Source: Anaerolineales bacterium
Lineage (GTDB): Bacteria > Chloroflexota > Anaerolineae > Anaerolineales > Villigracilaceae
Length of the DNA stretch: 64,000 nt
Reading direction: 5' to 3'
NCBI GenBank assembly: GCA_015075725.1
Contig: JABTTV010000001.1
Location: 1-64,000, forward strand
Position 1 is the first letter of the stretch. The number at the start of each line of letters is the position of its first letter. The notes beneath the pieces are model-generated. The model made no database searches. It was not told the DNA's origin and saw only the letters and a program-made list of their open reading frames with translations. This document shows, piece by piece, positions 1-9,914 of this stretch. The position numbers were made by a program, and so were the translations under genes.

Positions 1-46
1 TGAGCCCAGTCACCCCGTTCCACCGCGATCCGCGGGAAAAAACCGA

Positions 47-177
47 GCGCTTGTCCGCTTTCGCCCTCCCCATTTCGGTTTTTCGACAGTCTCGTTGATA
101 CTGTCGAATAAGCGAAGAAAACCCGGGCGCTTGTCCGCTTTCGCCCTCCCCAGTTCGGTTTTTCGACAGTCTCGTTG
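47..177. repeat. Two-copy 80-bp-spaced direct repeat
   Basis: Two 51-bp copies (47-97 and 127-177) differ at one base (T73 against G153) and start 80 bp apart. The second copy runs into GTTGGGC at 174-180, which fits the GTTRRRY right-hand core of an integron attC site and lies 49 bp before the first gene. No gene is visible in bases 1-228. Confidence 0.7.
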
Positions 178-228
178 GGCGGCTCTGAAGTTTTCAATAT
201 TTTTGTCGGGAATTTGGAGGTAAAAAGT

Positions 229-996
229 ATGAAGATCGTCGTTATTGGTGGAAGCGGGCTTATCGGAACAAAGCTCGTACAGAAACTACACATGCGCGGT
301 CATGAAACGATCGCCGCCTCTCCTTCTTCGGGTGTCAACACAATCACTGGAGCAGGATTAGACAAAGTATTGATGGATATTGAGGTTGTCATTGATGTTA
401 CAAACTCGCGGTCATTTGGGGATACAGCGATAATGAATTTTTTCGAGACATCGACCCGTAATCTCCTGACCGCCGAAGCAGCCGCTAATGTTAAACATCA
501 TGTCATCCTATCGGTTGCTGGCGCCAACCGCATGCCAGATAGCGGCTATATGCGTGCGAAGGTTGCTCAAGAAAATCTGGTACGTTCCTCTGCCAAGCCC
601 TTTGCCATCTTGCGCGCAACTCAGTTCTTTGAATTCCTCGGAGTTATCGCAAACGCCAGTACCAATCAAGACATGGTGCGCTTGCCGCCAGCCTTCGTTC
701 AGCCAGTTGCAGCAGTTGATGTTGCTGAAGCATTGGCTGACATTGCCGTCAGTCCACCAGCGAACAACATCATTGAACTTGCTGGTCCTGAACGTTTCCG
801 CCTCGATGAATTAATACAACGATACTTAGCTTCTATCCAAGATCCACGAGAAGTGACAACTGACCCATATGCACGATACTTTGGAGCAAAATTGGATGAA
901 CTGACATTATTACCCACCGATAACGCGCGAATTTGCTCTACGCGTTTTGAACAATGGCTTGACCACGATGGTGATGTGCTGGACACGAAATCCTGA
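229..996 (+). CDS. NmrA-like NAD(P)-binding SDR-family protein
   Basis: A 255-residue atypical short-chain dehydrogenase/reductase of the NmrA/NAD(P)H-binding type. The N-terminus is a beta strand followed by the dinucleotide-binding glycine motif (VVIGGSGLIG, residues 3-12). The classical YxxxK catalytic pair is not obvious, although Y-M-R-A-K occurs near residue 105, so it may be a redox sensor or a reductase; the substrate is unknown. The ATG at 229 is chosen over an upstream TTG at 175 because GGAGG lies about 9 bp before it and the Rossmann strand starts there. It stands alone, with attC-like DNA on both sides, which suggests capture as a mobile cassette. Confidence 0.8.
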   Translation: MKIVVIGGSGLIGTKLVQKLHMRGHETIAASPSSGVNTITGAGLDKVLMDIEVVIDVTNSRSFGDTAIMNFFETSTRNLLTAEAAANVKHHVILSVAGANRMPDSGYMRAKVAQENLVRSSAKPFAILRATQFFEFLGVIANASTNQDMVRLPPAFVQPVAAVDVAEALADIAVSPPANNIIELAGPERFRLDELIQRYLASIQDPREVTTDPYARYFGAKLDELTLLPTDNARICSTRFEQWLDHDGDVLDTKS

Positions 997-1020
997 TATC
1001 TGTATAGGGATAAAATAGCC

Positions 1021-1163
1021 GCTCAACAAATCGTGCAGTGGATTGGCGGGATTCTGCGCGATTTACATGCATTTTCTGGCTTCAGATTTTTCCTGCTCCC
1101 ACCTGTGCCTGCGGCAAGGTGCAGGCAAGCCTTGTCCACACGCAGGTCCAGAATCTAGTTAAT
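1021..1163 (+). repeat. Possible attC-like recombination site (left core only)
   Basis: GCTCAAC at 1021-1027 matches the RYYYAAC left core of attC sites and sits just after the SDR gene. The following about 120 bp is GC-rich and contains an internal hairpin (TGCCTGC/GCAGGCA near 1107-1129). No good GTTRRRY partner is present before the next gene (GTTAATT near 1158 is imperfect), so the right end would be degenerate. Confidence 0.3.
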
Positions 1164-1218
1164 TTCCTTCTTGACGATATAGAACGTAAGTTCTATACTT
1201 TCATAAAGGAGAATACTC

Positions 1219-1683
1219 ATGACAAAAACGATTGTTTCATCTAAAAGCAAATCCATGCAAAACGCCACTTCGGTAAAAGAGTTTGTTGCTTCACTTGATG
1301 AGCAAACCCTAAAAGATAGCAAAGCGTTAATTGAAATTATGCAGAAAATCAGTGGGAGTAAGCCCAAGTTGTGGAATGTCGGCACAATCGGATTTGACAC
1401 ATACCATTACAGATACGACAGCGGGCGTGAAGGTGACAATTTTATTATTGGCTTTTATCCAAGAAAAGGTAGGATAACCGTCTACCTGATGGACGGCACA
1501 GCGCGCTACTCCGGATTGCTGGCTAAGTTAGGTAAGCACACTACTACTGGGTACTGTGTTTATATCAAGCAACTTGGCGATGTGGAACTGCCAATCCTTG
1601 AGAAAATCTTGAAAAAGTCATATGAGAATATAAAATCGCAGGATGGGCATATCAACCGAATATTATGGAAGGCTGAAGAATAG
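1219..1683 (+). CDS. DUF1801 (YdhG-like) domain protein
   Basis: A 154-residue soluble protein with the DUF1801 fold across residues about 20-140. Family-typical features are a helix with a conserved EIM/MQKI stretch, the K-P-K-x-W-N segment before a Gly-rich strand, and the K-L-G-K-H-T-T-G-Y-C-V-Y-I segment near the C-terminus. The biochemical function of DUF1801 proteins is not established. The start has an AAAGGAG ribosome-binding site 7 bp upstream. It lies between two attC-like sequences. A second DUF1801 gene occurs at 59311-59727 with a different N-terminus, so the two are distant paralogues and not a recent duplication. Confidence 0.85.
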   Translation: MTKTIVSSKSKSMQNATSVKEFVASLDEQTLKDSKALIEIMQKISGSKPKLWNVGTIGFDTYHYRYDSGREGDNFIIGFYPRKGRITVYLMDGTARYSGLLAKLGKHTTTGYCVYIKQLGDVELPILEKILKKSYENIKSQDGHINRILWKAEE

Positions 1684-1722
1684 GTATTTTCGCCTTACTT
1701 TATATGCGTTCTCAGTGAACGC

Positions 1723-1840
1723 GCCTAACAAAGCATGTACCCCGTCTCCACTCCGCGGGGCGAACGGACTCTGCGATGCTTCGCGAACGCAATATCCCTT
1801 CGTACCCATTCTGGGCATAAACGACACAAATCCGTTGGGC
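1723..1840 (+). repeat. attC-like site with both core motifs
   Basis: GCCTAAC (1723-1729) and GTTGGGC (1834-1840) match the RYYYAAC and GTTRRRY cores of an integron attC and enclose 104 bp, within the usual attC size range. The internal CATGCTT-like complementarity (1732-1738 against about 1777-1783) could form part of the folded stem. The segment at 1732-1758 is closely similar to 2332-2358 just after the next gene, which suggests another partial copy there. Confidence 0.45.
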
Positions 1841-1866
1841 ATTTGCCTTCTAAACTCAGTATACAT

Positions 1867-2327
1867 ATGATCGCAATCGGTTTTCTTGCAGACCATCTCG
1901 ATACCATACCCACATTGACAAAATGGTTCCGTGACCAATGGCCGGATTATTATGCGAACTGGTCAGACGAAGAGATGATGCAGGACTTTCTTGAAGGTCT
2001 TTCCCGCAACAGTCTCCCCTCCCGGCTTGTTGCATTTGAGTCCAATGAGCTTGTTGGTACGATTATCCTACGGGAAAGCGGAACGGAAACATTGCAGGGC
2101 GCCAGCCTGAATTAGGCGGTTTATATGCCGTGGAGCCTTTTCGAGGTCGTGGCATTGGCACAGAATTGGTTCGAGCGGGCATGAAATTAGCTCGTGAGCA
2201 GGGATATGCAGCGGTCTCTGCAACAACCGTTTCAGCAGCGGGTATCCTGGAACGGCTAGGCTGGGAGTTTATCAAACCGGTCATTCATGAAGATGGAGAA
2301 GTTATATTGTATCAATGTAAACTATAA
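1867..2327 (+). pseudogene. GNAT-family N-acetyltransferase, frameshifted
   Basis: Two adjacent reading frames together make one acetyltransferase. The first (ATG 1867, stop ending at 2115) carries the N-terminal part up to the central strand ending near LVGTIILRESGTETL. The second frame, read from about 2098, gives PELGGLYAV followed by the acetyl-CoA loop PFRGRGIGTEL (R/Q-x-x-G-x-G/A) and the C-terminal helix and strand to 2327. A single one-base shift within about 2085-2100 would restore a protein of about 153 residues. It is either a real pseudogene or a sequencing error. It follows the attC-like site by 26 bp, and small acetyltransferases are typical cassette cargo. Confidence 0.75.
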
Positions 2328-2423
2328 GCACAGCCTGCATTCCGTCTCCGCTGCGACTCTCACTTTATGTATAATATGGCTGGACGATCCAGTCCCATCA
2401 AATTGATCAAGGATAAAAAAAAG

Positions 2424-3287
2424 ATGAAACACCAATCTGCGCTCGTATGGCTTCTCCCGCCGATTTTCATTCTTTCCCTGGTCGCTGCAGGCGCGGGTCT
2501 TTTCCATCAAAGCCCGGGCGAGGCGTTTTCATATACGAACCATCGTGAAGAGACGGTGACTATCAACGGACAGGGTTTGTATTACTACGACACTGTAAGT
2601 TCGGCTGCCCAAATGCAGGGGAACGATCTGGTAACGCTGGTGGTGGGCCTGCCGTTATTGGCGATCTCCGCCTTTTTTGCCTTTCGGGGCTCCCTGCGCG
2701 GGCAATTGCTCTTGACAGGCACTCTTGGCTTCCTTCTTTATACCTACATGTCAATGGCCACTTTGGCATCCTACAATTCATTGTTTTTGGCATACACAGC
2801 CATATTTGCATTGAGCCTTTATGCATTCATCCTGTGCATGATGTCTTTTGACCTAAATACACTCCCACAGGCTTTTTCCGGGAAATTACCGTACAAATGG
2901 ATCGTGGGGTTAATGTTCGTGGTCGGAAGTTTTCTATTGCTCGCCTGGCTGGGTCGCATCGTGCCTCCGCTGATTCAAGATCAAACCCCGGTTTTGGATA
3001 ATACAACCACCCTGGTCATACAGTTCATGGATTTGGGATTGATCGTGCCTCTGGCATTTCTCGGCGGATTTCTCCTGCTTCGTCGCAGCGCCTGGGGTTA
3101 CCTATTAAGCTCCATCATGCTGACAAAAGGCGTCACATTGGGGTTGGGCGTCAGCGCGATGGCAATCAATATGGCGCGTGTGGGTGTACCGGATAGCCTT
3201 GGGATCATGATCCCCTTTCTAGTGATCACCATCTTGAACCTGGTGCTGGTGATCATCCTGCTCGGGAATGTCAGGCAGACCGGATGA
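2424..3287 (+). CDS. Polytopic membrane protein of unknown function
   Basis: A 287-residue integral membrane protein with about eight hydrophobic segments: one at residues 8-28, an external stretch of about 45 residues containing a Tyr-rich NGQGLYYYD patch, then seven closely spaced helices to the C-terminus. No catalytic motif is recognisable. The ATG at 2424 is used rather than 2367, because the hydrophobic N-terminus begins there and a purine-rich AAGGAT lies upstream. The gene is monocistronic. The 144 bp after it, up to the convergent mreB-like gene, contain nothing recognisable. Confidence 0.65.
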   Translation: MKHQSALVWLLPPIFILSLVAAGAGLFHQSPGEAFSYTNHREETVTINGQGLYYYDTVSSAAQMQGNDLVTLVVGLPLLAISAFFAFRGSLRGQLLLTGTLGFLLYTYMSMATLASYNSLFLAYTAIFALSLYAFILCMMSFDLNTLPQAFSGKLPYKWIVGLMFVVGSFLLLAWLGRIVPPLIQDQTPVLDNTTTLVIQFMDLGLIVPLAFLGGFLLLRRSAWGYLLSSIMLTKGVTLGLGVSAMAINMARVGVPDSLGIMIPFLVITILNLVLVIILLGNVRQTG

Positions 3288-3431
3288 AACCATCGCCGGA
3301 GGATGAGGGATAATGGAGGGGAGGAAAGGCTGGAATCAGGAAACAGTTTGGCGGTTCAAACTCCGCACATTTTTATTATGTCTTACCTTAAATGGAGCCA
3401 ATCATCGAATGCCCCCGCCAACCAATTCCCA

Positions 3432-4445
3432 CTATACCTGCGGTAAATTTCTGCGAATGACGTTCAACATCCCAAACGCCTTCGAGGCTCCCTGCACGAC
3501 GCAGGTCAAAGGATTATCGACGAGATAGGCGGGAATGCCGAGGGATTTTGTGAGCAGCTTGTCGATCCCGCGCAGAAGCGCCCCCCCGCCGCATAACGCG
3601 ACTCCGCGGTCGATGATATCCGAAACCAGTTCAGGCGGGGTCTTTTCCAGCACTTTGCGCCCCGATTCGACGATCTGCTTCAACGGCTCCTGCAGGGCTT
3701 CCACCATCTCGCCGGTGGTCAACGTGACCGGGCGCGGCAAACCAGTGACCTGGTCCTGTCCCTGCACTTCCATGCTGTTCTCTGTGTCTTGAGGAACAGC
3801 CGCCCCGATGCGCAGCTTCAACTGTTCGGCGGTGGGCTGACCGATCACCACGCCGTATTTTCGGCGCACATAATTGACAATGGCTTCGTCCAGGTCGATT
3901 CCACCCAACCGCAAAGTATCTGCCGAGACGATTCCGTACATCGCCATCACCGCGGCTTCCGTGCATCCGCCCCCAAGGGAGATGATCATATTTCCCGAAG
4001 GCGAGTTGATGGGCAGGTCGATCCCGATCGCGGCGGCAAGCGGCTGCTGGATGAGAAACGCCTCGCGACTCCCCGCTTCCATGACTGCTTCGTAAACCGC
4101 CCTGCGCTCCACACTGGTCACGCCGTATGGGACAGTGACCATCACGCGCGGGCGGAAGATTCGCATCGCCCCACTGGCGCGCTGGAGCAGGTAGGCAAGC
4201 AGGGTCTCGGTGATTTCGTAATCCGCGATCACACCGTTGCGGAGCGGACGCGCCACCTCGATGGTTTCGGTCGGCACCTTGCCGAGCATGTCACGCGCTT
4301 CGACTCCCGCCGCCACCATCTTCTGCTCTTCGATCGCGATGGCGACGATGGTAGGCTCCTCCAGCAACACATTGTTGTTGTCGGCAATGCGGGTGAACAT
4401 GGTACCCAGGTCGATGCCCAGGTCTTTTGAGAACATCGCAAACAA
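3432..4445 (-). CDS. MreB/Mbl-type actin-like protein
   Basis: A 337-residue bacterial actin homologue that would form membrane-associated filaments guiding lateral wall synthesis. The phosphate-1 motif is GIDLGT, followed by FTRIADN in place of the common ANTLVYV. The phosphate-2 segment is SLGGGCTEAAVM and the adenosine motif is CGGGALLRGIDKLL. The length matches MreB (330-350). The start is taken as TTG 4445 (giving MFAMFSKDLG) because a GGAG lies 11 bp upstream and MreB proteins usually begin MFxxFSxDLG; the ATG at 4436 would shorten it by 3 residues. It begins 5 bp after atpC, so it is probably co-transcribed with the F1-ATPase genes. No mreC or mreD follows. The altered nucleotide loop may mean a specialised paralogue. 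Confidence 0.88.
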   Translation of the reverse strand: MFAMFSKDLGIDLGTMFTRIADNNNVLLEEPTIVAIAIEEQKMVAAGVEARDMLGKVPTETIEVARPLRNGVIADYEITETLLAYLLQRASGAMRIFRPRVMVTVPYGVTSVERRAVYEAVMEAGSREAFLIQQPLAAAIGIDLPINSPSGNMIISLGGGCTEAAVMAMYGIVSADTLRLGGIDLDEAIVNYVRRKYGVVIGQPTAEQLKLRIGAAVPQDTENSMEVQGQDQVTGLPRPVTLTTGEMVEALQEPLKQIVESGRKVLEKTPPELVSDIIDRGVALCGGGALLRGIDKLLTKSLGIPAYLVDNPLTCVVQGASKAFGMLNVIRRNLPQV

Positions 4446-4450
4446 GTGGA

Positions 4451-4891
4451 TTAAATCTCCGGCAATCGCGGAGCGCCGGGCTTGCGGTAACGGCGCACAG
4501 CATCGAGACGCAGGTTCGCGCGGCGCAGGGCGGCTTCCATGACCTCGTAACGGTCCAGTTCGGCGGGCAGGCCCTTGGCCAGGTATTCCTCGGCGCGTTT
4601 CCTGGCGGCTTCCGCGCGGTCGATGTCGATCTCTTCGATATTTTCCGAACCCCGGTCTGCCAGAATGGTGACGATATCCGGCTGGATCTCGGCGACTCCG
4701 CCCGCGACCGTGAAGATATCCTCCCGCCCGCCCTTGCGGACCTTTATCACTCCGTACTTGAGCGTGGTCAGGACGGGGGCATGTTTGGGCAGGATGCCCA
4801 TCTCCCCCGCCGCGCCGGGAATCACAACAATGTCCACGTCGCCGGTGAACACAGTGCGGTCTTGCGAAACGATCTCACAACGGATGGTCAT
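4451..4891 (-). CDS. atpC: F1Fo ATP synthase epsilon subunit
   Basis: A 146-residue epsilon subunit of the F1 central stalk, which couples rotation to the catalytic head and can restrain ATP hydrolysis. The N-terminal beta sandwich (residues about 1-85) contains the typical PGAAGEMGILPKHAPVLT motif. The C-terminal helical hairpin follows with an Arg/Ala-rich ERAEAARKRAEEYL-like segment. An AGGAGA ribosome-binding site lies 7 bp before the ATG. It sits 68 bp after atpD, a gap holding tandem GTGTCAGGT units and a small hairpin (GTCAGG/CCTGAC). It is followed directly by the mreB-like gene. Confidence 0.95.
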   Translation of the reverse strand: MTIRCEIVSQDRTVFTGDVDIVVIPGAAGEMGILPKHAPVLTTLKYGVIKVRKGGREDIFTVAGGVAEIQPDIVTILADRGSENIEEIDIDRAEAARKRAEEYLAKGLPAELDRYEVMEAALRRANLRLDAVRRYRKPGAPRLPEI

Positions 4892-4959
4892 AAAAGTTCT
4901 CCTGTGTCAGGTCTCAGGTGTCAGGTCGTGACGCCTGACAATGGAACACTTGACACAGA

Positions 4960-6375
<1,416 letters not shown>

Positions 6376-7269
6376 TTAGCTCGCGGCAAGCGCTTCCGCG
6401 CCGCCGACAATATCCAAAATATCGTTCGTGATCGTCTGCTGACGAACCTTGTTGTATACCAGTTGAAGCGCGCCGACAAGTTCCTTGGCGTTATCGGTCG
6501 CATTGCGCATGGCGATCATGCGGGCGGCATGTTCGCTCGCCTGCGATTCGAGGATCGCCTGATAGACCTGCAATGCAGTGAATCGCGGGATGATCGTATC
6601 CAGGAGCTCCCGTCCGTCCGGTTCATATTCATACGCCGCGGATGTGCTATTGTTCGTTTTGTGACCGAAATCCTCCACCAGCCCTTCGCCTTCGAGCTCA
6701 AGTGGAAGAAGTCTCTTCACCGTGGCGACCTGCCGCCCCATGTTGACGAAGTCGGTGTAGACGAGAAAGACTTCGTCCACGCCGCCTTTGTTGTATTCGT
6801 CCACGACCAGCCGCCCGATGGCGGAGACATCGTCGAAGTTCGGTGCGGCGGGCAGATTGCTGAAGTCCGCAATGACATCCTTCCGGCGGCGGAACAGCAG
6901 GTCCCTGCCTTTGCGCCCGACCGCAATGTATTTGACCGGGACATGGTAACGATCGAACTTCTGGGCGGTAAAACGGATCACATTGGAGTTATATGCGCCG
7001 GCCAATCCCCGGTCGCCTGTGATGACCACAGCCAAGGTGTTATTTACCGTAGCGCGCCGGGTAAGCAGGGGATGCAGGCTGTCGCGCCCCGGCTGTTCGG
7101 CAACATGACGCAAGACCTGCCACGCTTTTGTTGCGTAGGAGCGGGTCGCCATGACCGCATTGATCGCCTTGCGGACCTTGCTGGCGCTCACCGTTTCCAG
7201 CGCGCGCGTGACCTGTGAAATGTTCTTTACGCTTTTGATGCGAAGCCGCATCTCGCGGGCGGAAGCCAT
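6376..7269 (-). CDS. atpG: F1Fo ATP synthase gamma subunit
   Basis: A 297-residue rotor shaft subunit. The N-terminal helix has the family motif RLRIKSVKNISQVTRALETV and the C-terminal helix has IAMRNATDNAKELV with KVRQQTITNDILDIVGGAEAL. The central Rossmann-like part contains ITGDRGLAGAYN. Length is within the family range (285-300). An AAGGAC ribosome-binding site precedes the ATG. It lies between atpA (69 bp) and atpD (15 bp) in the usual order. Confidence 0.97.
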   Translation of the reverse strand: MASAREMRLRIKSVKNISQVTRALETVSASKVRKAINAVMATRSYATKAWQVLRHVAEQPGRDSLHPLLTRRATVNNTLAVVITGDRGLAGAYNSNVIRFTAQKFDRYHVPVKYIAVGRKGRDLLFRRRKDVIADFSNLPAAPNFDDVSAIGRLVVDEYNKGGVDEVFLVYTDFVNMGRQVATVKRLLPLELEGEGLVEDFGHKTNNSTSAAYEYEPDGRELLDTIIPRFTALQVYQAILESQASEHAARMIAMRNATDNAKELVGALQLVYNKVRQQTITNDILDIVGGAEALAAS

Positions 7270-7338
7270 TTGTTTCGTCCTTTAGTCTGATAGTGGGTTA
7301 GCCGGTTAGTCGCAGTGTCAAGTAACCTGACCGTGCGA

Positions 7339-8997
7339 CTATGCCACCCATCCCGCCTGGAAACCGTCGAGGGCTTTAAGCAAAGCGTTGCGGTTATCTT
7401 CGGTGATGGTCCTCTTCGCCACGATATCCTTGCCGATCTCGGGGTAGGAGGATTCGAGGTATCGGATCAGGTCCACCTGCCATTGCGCCATTTTGTCGAG
7501 CGGGACGTTATCGGCATAGCCGTTCGTCCCTGCAAAGATGACCATGACCTGGTCCTCGAATTCCATTGGAGAATACTGGGGCTGTTTGAGGATCTCCTGC
7601 ATGCGCTGACCGCGGTTTAATTGCTGCTGGGTGGATTTATCCAGGTCGGATGCCATCAACGCAAACGCCGCGAGTTCGCGATAGGCCGCCATGTCAAGGC
7701 GCAAACGACCTGCGACCTGTTTCATGGCTTTGGTTTGGGCGTCGCCGCCCACACGCGAAACGGAGATACCCACGTTCACCGCCGGGCGGATGCCGGCATT
7801 GAACAGGTTGCCTTCGAGATAGATTTGTCCGTCGGTGATCGAGATGACGTTCGTGGGGATATAGGCAGACACATCGCCAAGCAATGTTTCGATGATGGGC
7901 AAAGACGTGAGCGAGCCGCCGGTCCCTTTAACTTTTACGATCTTGTGTCCGTCGCCCAGTTTCTTGGCGGCTTCCTCGGCTTCATGTTTGGAAAGCGGAC
8001 CGCCGTACACTTTGCCGTCCAGGCCGTCCTTTGCTTCGGCGAGATCGCCGCTGAAATTGTCCTTGACGATCACATACTGGGTGGCGAGGCGCGCGGAGCG
8101 TTCCAAAAGGCGGGAGTGGAGATAAAAGACATCGCCGGGGTAGGCTTCGCGTCCGGGAGGGCGGCGCAATAGAAGGGATACCTGACGGTATGCCCAGGCA
8201 TGTTTGGAAAGGTCATCGTAAATAATGAGAGCGTCGCGTCCCGTCTCCATGAACTCTTCGCCGATGGCTGTACCCGCATACGGGGCGATGTATTGAAGCG
8301 CGGCTGATTCATCCGCGGAAGCGACCACGATGATGGTATGTTCCATCGCGCCGAATTTTTCGAGCGTGCCGAGTGTGCGGGCGATGGCGGCCTTCTTCTG
8401 CCCGATCGCCACGTAGATGCAAACCATCCCCTTTCCCTTCTGATTGATGATCGCATCGATGGCGACGGCGGTCTTGCCGGTCTGTCTGTCGCCGATGATC
8501 AATTCACGCTGGCCGCGCCCGATGGGGATCATCGAGTCGATGGATTTGATGCCGGTTTGAACCGGAGTATCCACATCCTGCCGTTCGATCACGCCCGGTG
8601 CGATGCGCTCGATGGGGCGATATCCGGTCGTCGCTATGGGACCCTTGCCGTCGATCGGCTCGCCCAAGGCGTTGACCACGCGCCCGATCATCGCATCCCC
8701 CACCGGGACGGAGGCGATGCGCCCCAATCCCCGCACGGACATGCCCTCGGTGATGCCTTCGTAATCACCCATGATGATCACGCCGACATTTTCCTTCTCA
8801 AGGTTGAACGCGACTCCGATCACGCCGTTCGCGAATTGGACAAGTTCCTGCGCGCGGACTTTCGCCAGTCCCTGCACGCGGGCGATGCCATCGCCTGCCT
8901 CGAGCACCACGCCTGCATCGCTGACGTTGAATTCGGGTTTAAACCCTTCTATTTGTTTCTGCAAATCGCTTGTGATCTGCTTGATCAAATCTGACAT
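7339..8997 (-). CDS. atpA: F1Fo ATP synthase alpha subunit
   Basis: A 552-residue non-catalytic nucleotide-binding subunit, slightly longer than the usual 500-515 because of a C-terminal extension and a loop. The Walker A is GDRQTGKT near residue 173. The alpha signature is seen as [13 protein letters not shown] and [14 protein letters not shown], and [14 protein letters not shown] is present. The ribosome-binding site GGAGG lies 6 bp before the ATG. It is the first gene of the F1 operon here: the usual upstream atpB, atpE, atpF and atpH are absent, and the next gene upstream is an unrelated methyltransferase-like gene. The Fo genes must lie elsewhere in the genome. Confidence 0.97.
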   Translation of the reverse strand: MSDLIKQITSDLQKQIEGFKPEFNVSDAGVVLEAGDGIARVQGLAKVRAQELVQFANGVIGVAFNLEKENVGVIIMGDYEGITEGMSVRGLGRIASVPVGDAMIGRVVNALGEPIDGKGPIATTGYRPIERIAPGVIERQDVDTPVQTGIKSIDSMIPIGRGQRELIIGDRQTGKTAVAIDAIINQKGKGMVCIYVAIGQKKAAIARTLGTLEKFGAMEHTIIVVASADESAALQYIAPYAGTAIGEEFMETGRDALIIYDDLSKHAWAYRQVSLLLRRPPGREAYPGDVFYLHSRLLERSARLATQYVIVKDNFSGDLAEAKDGLDGKVYGGPLSKHEAEEAAKKLGDGHKIVKVKGTGGSLTSLPIIETLLGDVSAYIPTNVISITDGQIYLEGNLFNAGIRPAVNVGISVSRVGGDAQTKAMKQVAGRLRLDMAAYRELAAFALMASDLDKSTQQQLNRGQRMQEILKQPQYSPMEFEDQVMVIFAGTNGYADNVPLDKMAQWQVDLIRYLESSYPEIGKDIVAKRTITEDNRNALLKALDGFQAGWVA

Positions 8998-9037
8998 TCG
9001 GTCGCCTCCGCCAAAAAAATCCTTTTACGCACAACAA

Positions 9038-9059
9038 CCCGGATAAGGGCTTATCCGGG
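9038..9059 (-). promoter_or_regulatory. Perfect inverted repeat in the atpA 5' region
   Basis: CCCGGATAAG and CTTATCCGGG form a perfect 10-bp inverted repeat with a 2-bp centre, 41 bp upstream of the atpA start. There is no U-tract on the minus strand, so an operator or an mRNA hairpin is more likely than a terminator. The rest of 9060-9226 shows no gene. Confidence 0.45.
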
Positions 9060-9226
9060 ATGATGATTTTATTTCTTATGACTTCGTGAGTTCGGTCACA
9101 AGTGGGGCAATGATACCTGAAAGGGGAGGGATTGTCCAGTTGCCGACCTTCATGTGGATTTAAGCGGAAAATAACCCCCGAATCGGAGAGAAAAACTATA
9201 AATTCACGGCCCGTCGGGAATATTTA

Positions 9227-9808
9227 CTACTTCAACCCCGGAATCAGGAAGGGCGTATTTCGTTTGTACACTGAGTACGCCTCTCCGAAATCCCGGAGAA
9301 GTTTGCGTTCCTCGAAATACGCGCCGATGATGAAATAGGCGGTCACGCCGATGTTGAACACCAGCGAGTTGACGCTCATGGTCGGACCCAACCACAGGAA
9401 GGACAGGCTGAACAGGTATAACGGATGTCGTACCAGCATATACATACCCCGCGTCACGAGTTGACCTGGTTTTTCATCCTCGAACAACTGGCGCAGACCG
9501 ATGAACGAAAGAGTGTCGGTTTGGAGGACGGCTACGAGCAGAAGCATTACTGAAACCGCCTGCCCGCCCAGCATGATGAAATTCCATGGTGCGGAGACTT
9601 TATACAGCGCTTGATCCTCCAGAATGACGAGGAGGTAAAGGATCAGAGCAAAACTAATCACCGAAAATACGTTATAACCGAACCGATAAAGGCGCATCCC
9701 GCCTTTGCCGAGGAAGCCTTGAACCATGTCTTTTGCGAAGTGGGAGGCAAGGATCGAATGAACAACACCCCACAGGGCGAGGGAGAGAAGGATAAGAAAT
9801 ATATTCAT
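9227..9808 (-). CDS. Integral membrane methyltransferase-like protein (ICMT/PEMT/NnrU type)
   Basis: A 193-residue protein with five or six membrane helices. The C-terminal half has the signature of small membrane methyltransferases: RHPLYLFSLSFLWLGP, followed by a helix and then EERKLLRDFGEAYSVYKRNTP. In isoprenylcysteine and phospholipid methyltransferases these His-Pro and Glu-Glu/Arg elements bind S-adenosylmethionine. The acceptor here is unknown; a lipid or prenyl-like group is possible. The start is supported by AAAGGAC 2 bp upstream. It is 106 bp downstream of the HerA-type ATPase gene on the same strand. Confidence 0.75.
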   Translation of the reverse strand: MNIFLILLSLALWGVVHSILASHFAKDMVQGFLGKGGMRLYRFGYNVFSVISFALILYLLVILEDQALYKVSAPWNFIMLGGQAVSVMLLLVAVLQTDTLSFIGLRQLFEDEKPGQLVTRGMYMLVRHPLYLFSLSFLWLGPTMSVNSLVFNIGVTAYFIIGAYFEERKLLRDFGEAYSVYKRNTPFLIPGLK

Positions 9809-9914
9809 GTCCTTTTGACAACTCCAGCCGCAGAATCGTTACGAGATGCCAACGATAAAGCGGACGGCTCACCGCCGCCCGCTTTCTAAACTTCCAATTT
9901 TTCAATCTGCTGAA

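Noticed and set aside
3789-4430. Plus-strand frame of 213 codons opposite the mreB-like gene
   Set aside because: His/Asp/Arg-rich composition is typical of an antisense shadow; no ribosome-binding site or domain.
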